A stretch of 64,000 bases of DNA from Opitutus sp. GAS368 (GTDB taxonomy: Bacteria; Verrucomicrobiota; Verrucomicrobiia; Opitutales; Opitutaceae): assembly GCA_945869845.1 (NCBI GenBank), contig CAMBRG010000002.1, positions 1 through 64,000 on the forward strand, read 5' to 3'. Below, one piece after another: positions 9,640-20,176 of this stretch (the stretch's first letter is position 1; every line of letters begins with the position of its first letter). The notes below the pieces were generated by a model. That model made no database searches. It saw only the letters and a list, made by a program, of their open reading frames with translations, and had not been told where the DNA came from. The position numbers were made by a program, and so were the translations under genes.

Positions 9640-12407
9640 GCGCCTTTCCGGTCGGGGCGTCGCTGGCCGACGCCCGTTCCGCCCGGGCAAACCGGGCGCC
9701 GACAAGCAGCGCCCCTACACTGGGCCTCGTCTCCGTCCTTATTTTCCTCTCCGCCGCGGCCTCCGCCGCCCTGCCGCCCGCGTTGCGCGACTACACCGAC
9801 AAATACTGCTCGGCTTGTCACAACGACGAGGACAAGACCGCCCGCCTCGACCTCACCTCGCTCACGCTTGATCTCACGGCGCAGTCCGACTTTGCGACTT
9901 GGATTAAAGTCCACGACCGCCTCGGCGCCGGCGAGATGCCGCCGAAGGAAAAAGCCCGCCCCGATCCGGCCGAGACCGCGGCCTTCCTCGCCGCGCTGCG
10001 TGAGGTCCTCATCACGCACGACCGCGCCCTCGTCGCCCGCGAGGGTCGCGCCACGCAGCGCCGGCTCAACGGCTACGAATACGAAAACGCCCTGCGCGAT
10101 CTGCTCGGCGCGCCGTGGCTCCAGATTCGCGGCCAGTTCCCCGACGACGGCGAGTCCAACCGCTACAATAAAATCGGTGATGCGCTCGACGTCTCCCACG
10201 TCCACCTCGCGCGTTACTTGGCGGCCGCCGATTACGCGATCCGCCAGGCGCTCACCGTGCAGCTCGAGCGCCCGCCCACGACGACCGTGCGGCATTACGC
10301 GCGCGACCAGCGCACCCTCACCAGCAAGTTTACCCCGAACCCCTTCAACTCGTCGCCCGATCGCATGACCTATCCGCTGCTCGGTCGAGAGCCGCAGCGC
10401 GCCGTCCGGATGCTCGACGCTCCACTCACGGTCGGCGCCGCCGATTCCGTCACCCGCGACCTTGAGGCGGTCGGCTGGGTGGCGAGCAACTACGTCACCG
10501 GCTTCACGTATCGTTGGGATGGTTTCCGCGCACCCGTCGCCGGCCGCTACCGGATTCGTTTCAACGGCTACACCATGTGGGCTGCGCCCGGCGGCGTGAC
10601 CAAGAGTTTCGCCCACAGCGACGACAAAGTCGGCAAGCCCCGACCACCCAATCCCAATACGCCTGACTACGACCGGATTTCGCCCGGTCGCACGATCGAG
10701 CCCATCACCGTTTATACGCGCAACGGCCTGCTCAACCGCCGGGTCGGCGAGTTTGATCTCACCCCCGAGCCCACGACCCACGAAGTCGGCGAGGTCTGGC
10801 TGCTGGCCAACGAGACCCTCGTCCCCGACGCGTCGCGTTTCTATCGGTCGCGGCCGAATGATTTTCGAAATCCACTCATGACGCCCGACGGTGTGCCCAG
10901 CGTCGCTTTCCGTTGGATGGAGGTCGAGGGGCCGCTCTACGATCAGGCCACCGCTGCCGGTTATCGGCTGCTCTTCGGCGATCTGCCCCTGGTGACGGTG
11001 AAGCCCAGCGCGCCGGGAATAGCGATTCCCGTGATCGCGCTCGGCGAACGGCGCGACGGCGGCCGGCAGGCGGGCCAGCGGGTCATTCCCGTTGAAGAAT
11101 CCCGGGTCGACATCGTGTCCGCTGCGCCCCGCCCCGATGCTGAGCGCCTGTTACGCGCGTTCTTGGCCCGCGCCTATCGGCGCCCCGTGGCCGAGGCCGA
11201 TGCGCAGCGTTTCCTCTCATTGTTCGACGAGCGTATGGCTGCCGGTCTGAGTTTCGGCGAGGCGATGGTCGCCACCTACACCGCTGTGCTCGCGTCGTCC
11301 GGCTTCATTTTCCTCGACGAGCAACCCGGCCGGCTCGACGACACGGCGGTGGCCACCCGCCTCGCGCTCTTCCTGTGGAATTCTCCGCCCGACGACGCCC
11401 TGCGCGGCCGGGCCGCCCGCGGCGAGCTCAGCCAACCGGCCGTGCTCCGCGCCGAGACCGAACGTCTGCTCAGCGACCCGAAATCGCGCCGCTTCCGGGA
11501 GGCGTTTCTCGATTACTGGGTCGACCTGCGGAAGATCGAGGACTCCACGCCTTCGACCACGCTCTATAATGATTACTACCTCGACGATGCCTTGGTCGAG
11601 GCGGCGGTCGCGGAGACCCAGCTGACGTTCGAGGAGATGATTCGCGCCAATCTTCCCGCGCGCACGATTGCCGCCGCCGACTTCACTTATCTCAACGAAC
11701 GCCTCGCCGCCCACTACGGCATCACCGGCGTAAAAGGGGCCGCGATGCGCCGGGTCACGCTGCCGCCCGACAGCCCGCGTGGCGGCTTCATGACGCAGGC
11801 CAGCGTTTTGAAAATCACGGCCAACGGCACGACGACATCGCCGGTGCTGCGCGGCAAATGGATCGTTGAACGCATTCTCGGCATCGACATCCCGCCGCCG
11901 CCGCCCGTCGCCGCCGTCGAGCCCGATATCCGCGGCGCCGTGACCATCCGCCAGCAACTCGAAAAGCACCGCGACAACGTCAGCTGCGCGTCATGTCACC
12001 GCAAGATGGACCCGCCCGGCTTCGCGCTCGAGAATTTCGATGTCATGGGTGCTTGGCGGGACCGCTACCGCGCGATCGATGAAACGAAAAAAGCGGAAGT
12101 GGGCCGCGGTAAAAACGGCCATCCCTTTGGCTATCACTATGGGCTTCCGGTCGATGCTGCCGGCGAACTCCCCGATGGCCGGCCATTTGTCGACGTGCGC
12201 GATTTCAAGAATCTCCTGCGCACGGAAGACGAAGCGCTCGCCCGCAATCTCGCACGCCAGTTTGTCGTCTATGCGACCGGTGCGCCCGTGCACTTCAGCG
12301 ACCGCGAGCACGTTGAGGCGATTATTACCGCCGCCCAACCCCAAGCCTATGGCGTGCGTTCGTTGATCCACGCCCTCGTGCAGAGCGATTTGTTTTTGAA
12401 GAAATGA
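9636..12407 (+). CDS. DUF1592/DUF1588-type planctomycete cytochrome-domain protein
   Basis: CSACH haem motif, [46 protein letters not shown]. Confidence 0.88.
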   Translation: MSAFPVGASLADARSARANRAPTSSAPTLGLVSVLIFLSAAASAALPPALRDYTDKYCSACHNDEDKTARLDLTSLTLDLTAQSDFATWIKVHDRLGAGEMPPKEKARPDPAETAAFLAALREVLITHDRALVAREGRATQRRLNGYEYENALRDLLGAPWLQIRGQFPDDGESNRYNKIGDALDVSHVHLARYLAAADYAIRQALTVQLERPPTTTVRHYARDQRTLTSKFTPNPFNSSPDRMTYPLLGREPQRAVRMLDAPLTVGAADSVTRDLEAVGWVASNYVTGFTYRWDGFRAPVAGRYRIRFNGYTMWAAPGGVTKSFAHSDDKVGKPRPPNPNTPDYDRISPGRTIEPITVYTRNGLLNRRVGEFDLTPEPTTHEVGEVWLLANETLVPDASRFYRSRPNDFRNPLMTPDGVPSVAFRWMEVEGPLYDQATAAGYRLLFGDLPLVTVKPSAPGIAIPVIALGERRDGGRQAGQRVIPVEESRVDIVSAAPRPDAERLLRAFLARAYRRPVAEADAQRFLSLFDERMAAGLSFGEAMVATYTAVLASSGFIFLDEQPGRLDDTAVATRLALFLWNSPPDDALRGRAARGELSQPAVLRAETERLLSDPKSRRFREAFLDYWVDLRKIEDSTPSTTLYNDYYLDDALVEAAVAETQLTFEEMIRANLPARTIAAADFTYLNERLAAHYGITGVKGAAMRRVTLPPDSPRGGFMTQASVLKITANGTTTSPVLRGKWIVERILGIDIPPPPPVAAVEPDIRGAVTIRQQLEKHRDNVSCASCHRKMDPPGFALENFDVMGAWRDRYRAIDETKKAEVGRGKNGHPFGYHYGLPVDAAGELPDGRPFVDVRDFKNLLRTEDEALARNLARQFVVYATGAPVHFSDREHVEAIITAAQPQAYGVRSLIHALVQSDLFLKK

Positions 12408-12588
12408 TCGGAATTTTCCCAAAAGAAAATCGGCCCCATGTTTTTTCATCCCAGTGAGCAGGTTCGGATTGAACTGCGATGAAGAGCGCATTGGTGCTCC
12501 GGTGCGGTTGGAAATCTGACCGCGTCACCCCCACTTTTACCCCATTTGCCCCAGCGCGCGCTTCAGTGTGCGGCTGCTGTTTTACCCT

Positions 12589-15500
12589 ATGAATACCCGT
12601 CCCTCCGCTGTTACCCCATCGTGTCGTCGTTCCCCAATTCCCGCGGTCTTGGCGATCGTAGCCATGCTCTGCGTCTCGGTCGTTCGAGCCCAAACCGCGC
12701 CGGCGCCCAAGCCTGAGACCAGCGGCGAAGCCATCACGCTGACGCCGTTTAATGTGAGCGCGGAAAAAGACGTGGGTTTCGTCGCCGCGAGCTCGCTGGC
12801 CGGCGGCCGCATCGCCACCGCACTGAAAGATACGCCCGTCGCTTACTCGGTCGTTACCGCGGAATTCCTCGAAGCCTTTAATCTTACCGACGTGGCCGAG
12901 GCCACCCAGTGGTCCGTCAACAGCACCGTCGTCGATGCCGACGGCACCAACCGCGCCTTCGGCACCTCCGTCGGCAACGGCGGCCTGCGTACGCGCGGCG
13001 TTTCGACCGGTCTGCCGACGCGTAATTTTTTCCCCTACATCACCACGGCCGACAGCTACAACCTCGACCGCGTGGATTACGGCCGCGGGCCGAACGCCGT
13101 CCTCTACGGCGCCGGCGGCGTCGGCGGCACCGTCAACTCCGTGACCAAGCAGGCCGACACCACCAAGAGTTTTCAGAGCGCGCGCGTGCAACTCGGCAGC
13201 TTTGAACGCTACCGCTTCACGGCCGATGTAAACCGGGCGCTCAACTCCCAGTTCGCGGTCCGCGCCAACGTCGTGTGGGACCAAGCCAACACGTGGCGCG
13301 ACAACGAGTGGAAAGACCGGTACGGCGCGCACCTCGCCGCCACGTTCAAGGCCACGTCGCGGCTGTCGTTTCGCGCCGAGGCCGAATACGGCAAGAGCCG
13401 CGAGCTGCGCGGGACGACCTCGCTCCGCGACCGCATCTCCGCCTGGGATGGCCGCACGACCTTCGCTTCGGTGCCGACGACGTTGCCCACCAACGCCGAG
13501 ATCGCGGCCGCCGGCATCGTGCGCTCCGGGCCGCGTTGGGTGCGAAACGACGCCTTCGGCGGCAATGTCGTTAACTTCGAAAACCGCTACGTCACGAAGG
13601 GCGCCGCCCAAAGCACCACCCTGTCGCTCACCAATCAGATCAACGGTGTTCCGATCCGTACGCCCAGCTTCTCGATCAACAATCAGGCGATGATCGATGA
13701 CAACTTTGGCGTCCCCGCCGACCGTTACGCCCGCGCGCTTGCCGGCTCACCGTTCTTTCGTGTGCCGACTCGCGAGTCCACGACGGTCTGGACCAACAAA
13801 CTTCCGACGTTCACCGAGGTCGGCCAAGACCTCGCGCTCACCGCTAACTACAAACTCGGCGACAGTCTTTTTCTCGAACTCGCCGGCGACATCAACCAAG
13901 GCGACGCCAACGGCCAGGCCGGCCTCGCCCGCCGCGGCGGGCAGGACATCTACATCGATATCGACTCGACGCTCCCCGGCACCGGCGCGGCCAATCCCTA
14001 CTTTAAACACGCCTACATGGAGTTCATGGAGTATCAGAACCTCCGCACCAACGACCTGAAGAATGTCCGCGCTCAGGCCGTCTACATCAAAGACACGCGC
14101 TTCGGTAAATTTCAGTTCAGCAGCATGGCCGGTCTCACCGAGCAGAAAACCAAGTCTCGCGCCCTCACGCTACTGCTCCCGCTGAAGAGCCGCACGCCCG
14201 ACGCCCGCAGCTGGGTCGATAATCTCGAATACAGTGAATACGGTCTCTACTCCCGTTTCTATCTCGACCAGCCCAACCGCGACTACACGCCCGCCACCGC
14301 GCCCGTGAAACTCGTCAATCCCGTCACCGGTGCCACCGAGACCGTCACGCCGACGTGGATGTTCGATACCCGTCGTGAGGACAACAACCGCAACAGTCTC
14401 CGGAAATACAAATTCATCCAAGCCGCCGGCAATCTCGACCTCTTCAAAAACCGCCTCGTCCTCATCGGCGCCTTCCGACGCGATTTCGCCGAGATCGGCG
14501 ACAAGCGCGTCGTCTCACCCGGCGACAACGCACCCGGTTGGGACGGCACCACGCTCGTCTTCCGCAAGGACTCGCCCAAGGATTACTTCGACCTCAAATA
14601 CACGCCGAAAAACGCCGCCGGCGTGCCCACCGGCCCCGCGCAGATCGCCGACGTCCGGCCCCGCGCAAACGTCAACGGCGCGAACATCCCGCAGCCCCAA
14701 TACGCCGGCGACCGTTTCCGCGACGACTACGATTCGCCGTCGCTCTCGCCGATTATCAACACCTTCACGCTCGGCGGCACCGTGAACATCACTCGCTGGC
14801 TCGGCGTCTACTCCAACGTCGCCGAGACGTTCAGCCTCACTTCGCCCCAGCAGAGGGTTGATGGGACGCTCGTGCCGCCCACCAGCTCGCGCGGCAAAGA
14901 CTACGGCGTCCGCGTCACCCTGCCCAACGGCCGGATGTCACTCAGCATCGGCGCCTTCGATTCCTATCAAGCCGGCACCTCGGTTCTTTCTCCCTCAGGG
15001 TTCAACGGCGCTTACAACGCGATCTCCGACGCCCCAGTGGTCGGCGACCTCAGTTCCGTCGGTCGCAATGCCCGCAATGTCGCCCGCTTCCCGCAGAACG
15101 TTTATTCCACCGTGACCTCGGAAACCAAGGGCTACGAGCTGGAGCTCACCGCCAACTTTACCCGCGCTTGGCGCACCGTGCTCAACGTCGGCAACACCAA
15201 GGCCAAGGTGCGCGACCAATACCCTGACATCATCGCCTATTTCAAATCACAGGACGCCATCTCCCGCCAGATCCTCGCGGACGCCGGCATCCTGATCGAT
15301 GCGAACAACGACGCCTCCATCAACCCAGCGCTCAATAATCCCGCCGCGATCAACCAGTCGCGCGTCCAAGCGGCCGTGAACGGCTGGAACAGCCTCACTG
15401 ACACGGTCATTCCCAATACCACCGCCCAAGTGCCCCAGGAGACCAACGGTAGCAGTCGCTGGGTCGGCAATCTCGCCACCGATTACCGTTTTCAAAACGG

Positions 15501-15915
15501 CCCGCTCAAGGGCGTCCGCGTGGGCGCGGGCGTCAACTATCGCGGCGGTCAGGTCGTTGGCTACAAGGGCAGCGATACCATCGTGGACCCGGCGAACCCG
15601 GCCGTCGCCATCGACGATCCCACCGTGGGGCCCGGCGACTCGGTTTACGCTCCTTCCCATTACCGCGGCGTCGCGAGTCTCTCCTACACCTTCAAACTGA
15701 AGCAGGGCCGCAGTCTTCAGGTCGATCTCAACGTCGATAACCTCTTCGACCGCCGCGAGCCGATCTACGGTAGCAACGGCGGCGTCATCGGCACCAACGC
15801 CACTAACCTGCGGCCCCGCACCGATATTTCTTCGCCCGCACGCGTGACCGTCCCCGGCAACTTCAGCTACCTCGTCCCGCGCAGCTATACGCTGTCGGCG
15901 AAGCTGACGTTCTGA
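12589..15915 (+). CDS. TonB-dependent receptor
   Basis: about 1100 aa; plug domain RVDYGRGPNAVLYGAGGVGGTVNSVTKQ and C-terminal beta-strand ending in F. Confidence 0.9.
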   Translation: MNTRPSAVTPSCRRSPIPAVLAIVAMLCVSVVRAQTAPAPKPETSGEAITLTPFNVSAEKDVGFVAASSLAGGRIATALKDTPVAYSVVTAEFLEAFNLTDVAEATQWSVNSTVVDADGTNRAFGTSVGNGGLRTRGVSTGLPTRNFFPYITTADSYNLDRVDYGRGPNAVLYGAGGVGGTVNSVTKQADTTKSFQSARVQLGSFERYRFTADVNRALNSQFAVRANVVWDQANTWRDNEWKDRYGAHLAATFKATSRLSFRAEAEYGKSRELRGTTSLRDRISAWDGRTTFASVPTTLPTNAEIAAAGIVRSGPRWVRNDAFGGNVVNFENRYVTKGAAQSTTLSLTNQINGVPIRTPSFSINNQAMIDDNFGVPADRYARALAGSPFFRVPTRESTTVWTNKLPTFTEVGQDLALTANYKLGDSLFLELAGDINQGDANGQAGLARRGGQDIYIDIDSTLPGTGAANPYFKHAYMEFMEYQNLRTNDLKNVRAQAVYIKDTRFGKFQFSSMAGLTEQKTKSRALTLLLPLKSRTPDARSWVDNLEYSEYGLYSRFYLDQPNRDYTPATAPVKLVNPVTGATETVTPTWMFDTRREDNNRNSLRKYKFIQAAGNLDLFKNRLVLIGAFRRDFAEIGDKRVVSPGDNAPGWDGTTLVFRKDSPKDYFDLKYTPKNAAGVPTGPAQIADVRPRANVNGANIPQPQYAGDRFRDDYDSPSLSPIINTFTLGGTVNITRWLGVYSNVAETFSLTSPQQRVDGTLVPPTSSRGKDYGVRVTLPNGRMSLSIGAFDSYQAGTSVLSPSGFNGAYNAISDAPVVGDLSSVGRNARNVARFPQNVYSTVTSETKGYELELTANFTRAWRTVLNVGNTKAKVRDQYPDIIAYFKSQDAISRQILADAGILIDANNDASINPALNNPAAINQSRVQAAVNGWNSLTDTVIPNTTAQVPQETNGSSRWVGNLATDYRFQNGPLKGVRVGAGVNYRGGQVVGYKGSDTIVDPANPAVAIDDPTVGPGDSVYAPSHYRGVASLSYTFKLKQGRSLQVDLNVDNLFDRREPIYGSNGGVIGTNATNLRPRTDISSPARVTVPGNFSYLVPRSYTLSAKLTF

Positions 15916-15976
15916 TTTCCCGCCATGGGTCGCGGGTGGGCTCGCCTCGGCGCCCACCTGCGCTTCATTTTGCCTC

Positions 15977-17851
15977 ATGACCGTTTCGCCCGTTCCTGAA
16001 TCGCTGTCCGAACCCCGTCTCCGCTTCAGTCGCCGGCTGCTGGCCATTTGCTTGGTCGTCATCTTCGTCGGGAGCTGGCTCGCCTCGCAGGTGCAAACGT
16101 CGTCCGGTCGCGTGCGCGTGACCGAGATTCGGCTGCCGATGCAGAACGGCCAGTGGATCGTCGCCGACCTGTTCCGCCCGCTCTCCGCCACCGCCGAAAC
16201 GCCCGCGCCGCTGGTCATCGTGGTGCCGGGGTTTCAGCGTTCGAAAGAAACCCAAGCCAATATCTCCCTCGAACTCGCCCGCCGCGGCATCGTCGTGATC
16301 GCCATCGATCCTTACTCCCAAGGCTCGTCGAGCTCGTCCACCAACCAACGCTCCGCCACCAACGAGGGCTATGGCATGTTCGCCGTCGTCAATTACGCCG
16401 CCGACACCGACAACCTGAACTACATCGACAAGACCCGCATCGGCGTCACGGGCCACTCGGCCGGCGGCAACGCCGCGATTCAGGCCGCCTCTTATTTTGG
16501 AGCCCAGTCACTCAAAACCAAGACGCCGAGCAAGGTTCACTCAGTCTTCGTTTCGGGCTACGTGCTCACGTTTACGGAAAGAATTCTTCGCCCCGTCCGC
16601 TCGAATGTCGGCGCGAGCTACGCCTTCCACGACGAAGGCGCGTATCGCAACGAACTCAAAAACGGCGACATGCGTCGCGCCCCCGAAGCCCTCCGCGTGG
16701 TGAACTCCGGCCTGCCCGCCGACGCAAAAATCGACGAGATTGAAATGGGCCGTTTCTACGGGGACCCGACCGCCCGCACGCTCCGGGTGATTCACAACGA
16801 AGTGCTTTTGCACGCGTTCCAGCCTTACAGCCCTGAAGCGACCACCGCGCAGATCGCTTATTTTCAAAAAACATTCGGCCTCGAAAAGACCCTGCCGCCC
16901 GCCGACCAAGTTTGGTACTGGAAAGAGGTGCTCGGCCTCGCCGCGCTCATCGCCGCCTTTGTCTCGCTCGTCCCGCTCGCGCACCTGCTCCTCGCCCATA
17001 TTTCTTTTTTCCAAGGCCTCGTGCAGCCGGTGACCCCGGCGCCCGCCGCTCCCACCGGCCGCGGTCGGATCATCTTTTGGACGTTCTTCCTCGGTGGTGC
17101 GCTCATCGCGTGCCTCACTTACATTCCATTCTGCGAACTCTCCCAGCGGCTCTTTACCGAAGCCTCTGGCCGCGAGCAGACGTGGTTTTTTCCGCAACGC
17201 ATGAACAATGCCGTTGTCCTCTGGGCGTTTTGCAACGGCCTCATCGGTTTCACGCTGTTCTATCTCGGCTACCGCCTGCACGGCCGGGCCAACGGCGCCA
17301 AGCCCTCTGGGTGGGGCGTCGCGATCGGCCCGCGCGAACTTCTCCGCACGGCCGTGCTCGCGCTGGTGTTGTGGGCCGCGTTCTTCCTCACGCTCTTCGT
17401 CGTCTACGCCATTTTCCACGTGGACTACCGGTTTCTCTTCCTCGGCGTGCGGGTGTTCCAGCCCGCGCTGCTCCTGCTCGTGCCGATGTATGCGCCGTTC
17501 TTCTTTGTCTTCTTCCTTTCCAATTCGCTCCGCGTAAACGCCGGGATGCGCTTCGCCGGTCAACCCGAGTGGCGCAGTCTGCTGCTCGGCGGCCTCGGCA
17601 ATTCCCTCGGCCTCGTCTTCATCCTCGCCGCCCAATACATCACCTTTGCGCTGACCGGCACCGTGCGTTGGACCGACAGTTGGCTCTACGTGAACCTCCT
17701 CTTCGCGATCGTGCCGATGATGTTCATTTTGCCGTATTTTAACCGCATCTTCTACCGCATGACCGGCCGCATCTACCTCGGCCCGATGACAACGTGCCTC
17801 GTTTTCATCATGATCCTTTTGTCCAACACCGTCTGCTATCTGCCGCTTTAA
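15977..17851 (+). CDS. Alpha/beta hydrolase fused to a polytopic membrane domain
   Basis: GHSAGGNAA nucleophile elbow, then multiple hydrophobic helices in the C-terminal half. Confidence 0.75.
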   Translation: MTVSPVPESLSEPRLRFSRRLLAICLVVIFVGSWLASQVQTSSGRVRVTEIRLPMQNGQWIVADLFRPLSATAETPAPLVIVVPGFQRSKETQANISLELARRGIVVIAIDPYSQGSSSSSTNQRSATNEGYGMFAVVNYAADTDNLNYIDKTRIGVTGHSAGGNAAIQAASYFGAQSLKTKTPSKVHSVFVSGYVLTFTERILRPVRSNVGASYAFHDEGAYRNELKNGDMRRAPEALRVVNSGLPADAKIDEIEMGRFYGDPTARTLRVIHNEVLLHAFQPYSPEATTAQIAYFQKTFGLEKTLPPADQVWYWKEVLGLAALIAAFVSLVPLAHLLLAHISFFQGLVQPVTPAPAAPTGRGRIIFWTFFLGGALIACLTYIPFCELSQRLFTEASGREQTWFFPQRMNNAVVLWAFCNGLIGFTLFYLGYRLHGRANGAKPSGWGVAIGPRELLRTAVLALVLWAAFFLTLFVVYAIFHVDYRFLFLGVRVFQPALLLLVPMYAPFFFVFFLSNSLRVNAGMRFAGQPEWRSLLLGGLGNSLGLVFILAAQYITFALTGTVRWTDSWLYVNLLFAIVPMMFILPYFNRIFYRMTGRIYLGPMTTCLVFIMILLSNTVCYLPL

Positions 17852-17867
17852 CTTCATCGTCCCGCTC

Positions 17868-18842
17868 ATGAATTCGACGTCCACCCGCCGTTCTTTTCTT
17901 AAAGCCGCCGCCCTCCTCCCGTTTGCGGTGGCCGGCTCGTCTGCAACCGCCCGCGCCGCCTATACCGCGATCCCGCGCCACAGCGGCGCGCACTTGCGCC
18001 CGTCGCTTAACGTCTACTCCTTCCTCGAACTCCTCAACGCCAACGCCAAAGACAAGTCCAAGGGCCTTGACCTGTTCGGCGCCTGCGACTTTTGCGCCAA
18101 AGTCGGCTTCGACGCGATCGATGTCACCGGCTACTTTTTCCCCGGCTATCCCCAAGCTCCGGCCGACGACTACCTGATCCGTCTCAAGCGCCACGCCTTC
18201 AATCTCGGTCTCGCCATCAGCGGCACCGGCGTCCGCAACGACTTCACCGCCGCCGCTCCCGCCACCCGGGCCGAGGGCGTGCAGCGCATCAAGACGTGGA
18301 TCGAGGTCGCCGCCAAACTCGGCGCCCCCACCGTGCGCGCCTTTGCCGACTCGCAGCAGCCGTTCAAAACGTGGCAGCAGGCTTCCAATAATGCTTCGCG
18401 TGACTCGGTGGAGGCCTACCTCGCCGAGTCCCTTCGAGAATGTGCCGAGCACGGGAAAAAATTCGGCGTCATTGTCGCGGTTCAAAATCACGGCGACTTT
18501 ATCAGCACCGGCGCCGAGCACCTCAGCCTGCTCCGGCGCGTCGATCACGAGTGGTGCGCCGCGATGGTGGACACCGGCAAATATCTGACCCCCGATCCTT
18601 ACGCCGACATCGCGCTCATGGCGCCCTACGCCGTCAATTGGCAGATCAAGGAGACGATGCGCAGCGCGGTCGATTCGCCAAAGGTCGACCTAGCAAAAAT
18701 CGTCAAGATCCTCCGCGCCTCCGGCTACCGCGGCTACGTTCCGATCGAAACCCTCTCCATGCGCCGTCCCGACTACGACTCCTACGTAGAAATCACCAAG
18801 ATGCTCCGCGACCTCCAAGCCGCCATCCGTGCGACCGAGTGA
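17868..18842 (+). CDS. Sugar phosphate isomerase/epimerase-like TIM-barrel protein, Tat-type signal
   Basis: TRRSFLKAAALLP signal; VAVQNHGDF, GYVPIETL. Confidence 0.8.
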   Translation: MNSTSTRRSFLKAAALLPFAVAGSSATARAAYTAIPRHSGAHLRPSLNVYSFLELLNANAKDKSKGLDLFGACDFCAKVGFDAIDVTGYFFPGYPQAPADDYLIRLKRHAFNLGLAISGTGVRNDFTAAAPATRAEGVQRIKTWIEVAAKLGAPTVRAFADSQQPFKTWQQASNNASRDSVEAYLAESLRECAEHGKKFGVIVAVQNHGDFISTGAEHLSLLRRVDHEWCAAMVDTGKYLTPDPYADIALMAPYAVNWQIKETMRSAVDSPKVDLAKIVKILRASGYRGYVPIETLSMRRPDYDSYVEITKMLRDLQAAIRATE

Positions 18843-18972
18843 AATCGTTCGGCTGATTCTGCTCTCGCCGCCGCCGAACTCGCCTCGTCGTCCCCGGTGG
18901 ACAGGGCGCCCGGGACGGCCTCGTGACCTCGCCCGCTTCCGGAGCAGACTGGGAATTCACGCGACGCTGCGG

Positions 18973-19929
18973 TCACTTCGCCAGCCACGGCAACGCGTCG
19001 AGATCGACGTTGCCGCCCGTAAGGATGATACCCACGCGCTTACCGGAGACGTTGATTTTCTGCTCCATGATCGCGGCGTAGGGCACCGCGCAGCTCGGCT
19101 CGATGATGATCTTGAGCACCTCCCAGATGCGGCGCATCGCGGCCACGATGCTTTCCTCGGAAACGGTCACGACCCCGTCGACGTGTTGTTGGATCAGCGG
19201 GAAATTGCGTTCACCGAGCGAGGTGCGCAGGCCGTCGGCGACGGTTGAGGCTCTTTCCAGCGGAATAATGTGGCCGGCGGTAAAGGATCGCGCCGCATCG
19301 TCGGCTCCCGCGGGTTCGGCGGCGATCACGCGAATGCCGGGGCGGGCGCCCTTGGCGGCGACCGCGGTGCCGCAAAGCAGCCCGCCGCCGCCGACGGGCA
19401 CGATGATAAGGTCGAGCTCCGGCGCCTGCTCGAGGAGCTCGAGCGTCGCGGTGCCTTGGCCGGCCATGACGGCGTAGTCGTCGAAAGGATGAACCAGCTG
19501 GGCCCCCGTTTCGGCGATGATCCGGGCGCACTCCGCCTCGCGGGCGACGAGGGTCGGTTCGCAGAAGACGATGATCCCGCCGTTGCGGCGCACGGATTCA
19601 ATTTTCGTTTTAGGCGCGTTGGACGGCATCACGATGTGGGCCGGGATGCCGCGGAGGCGGGCCGCGCGGGCGAGCGCCGCCGCGTGATTGCCGGAGGAGT
19701 GTGTAGCCACGCCGCGGGCGGCTTCGGCGTCGGTGAGCGAGAACACCGCGTTGGCGGCGCCGCGGGCTTTAAACGCGCCGATTTTTTGAAAGTTCTCGCA
19801 CTTAAAAAAAAGCTGACTGCCGCACAGCGCATCGAGCGTGGCGCTGGTGAGCACCGGGGTGCGGTGGATTTTATCCACGATTCGCGCGTGCGCCGCGCGA
19901 ATATCAGTGAGGGTGAGCGTGGTGTTCAT
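18973..19929 (-). CDS. PLP-dependent threonine/serine dehydratase (or hydroxyaspartate ammonia-lyase)
   Basis: KCENFQKIGAFKARGAANAV, SSGNHAAALA, PVGGGGLLCGTA. Confidence 0.9.
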   Translation of the reverse strand: MNTTLTLTDIRAAHARIVDKIHRTPVLTSATLDALCGSQLFFKCENFQKIGAFKARGAANAVFSLTDAEAARGVATHSSGNHAAALARAARLRGIPAHIVMPSNAPKTKIESVRRNGGIIVFCEPTLVAREAECARIIAETGAQLVHPFDDYAVMAGQGTATLELLEQAPELDLIIVPVGGGGLLCGTAVAAKGARPGIRVIAAEPAGADDAARSFTAGHIIPLERASTVADGLRTSLGERNFPLIQQHVDGVVTVSEESIVAAMRRIWEVLKIIIEPSCAVPYAAIMEQKINVSGKRVGIILTGGNVDLDALPWLAK

Positions 19930-20087
19930 CGTGGACCCAGTGAATCGGTAAACTCGCACGCTCGGAACCGAAATGTCGGCCCTCTGCTTTCAATGGGTCG
20001 GGTTTTGATTTTCAATGGGTCGGAGCCTTTTCTCCTGAGAAAACAGCTTTCAGGTTCGGTAAATCGGGTGAGAGATTTGTCGCAAAT

Positions 20088-20147
20088 TGTGGGAGCGAGC
20101 TTGCTCGCGACGTGGGGCCCGGAGTCGCGAGCAAGCTCGCTCCCACA
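20088..20147. repeat. REP-like inverted pair, family A (GGAGCGAGCTTGCTCGCGA)
   Basis: TGTGGGAGCGAGCTTGCTCGCGAC...GTCGCGAGCAAGCTCGCTCCCACA; each half is self-palindromic and the halves are mutual inverses. Confidence 0.85.
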
Positions 20148-20176
20148 GCATACCTTGGAATCGTAGTTCGCCACCG

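Noticed and set aside
8236-9705. 489-aa antisense ORF opposite the DUF1552 gene
   Set aside because: Mirror ORF from high-GC codon usage; no recognisable family on the minus strand.
12325-13611. 428-aa minus-strand ORF opposite the TonB receptor N-terminus
   Set aside because: Shadow ORF; receptor plug motifs support the plus strand.
16541-17884. 447-aa minus-strand ORF opposite the hydrolase/membrane gene
   Set aside because: Composition (E/H/R/G-rich) typical of an antisense frame.
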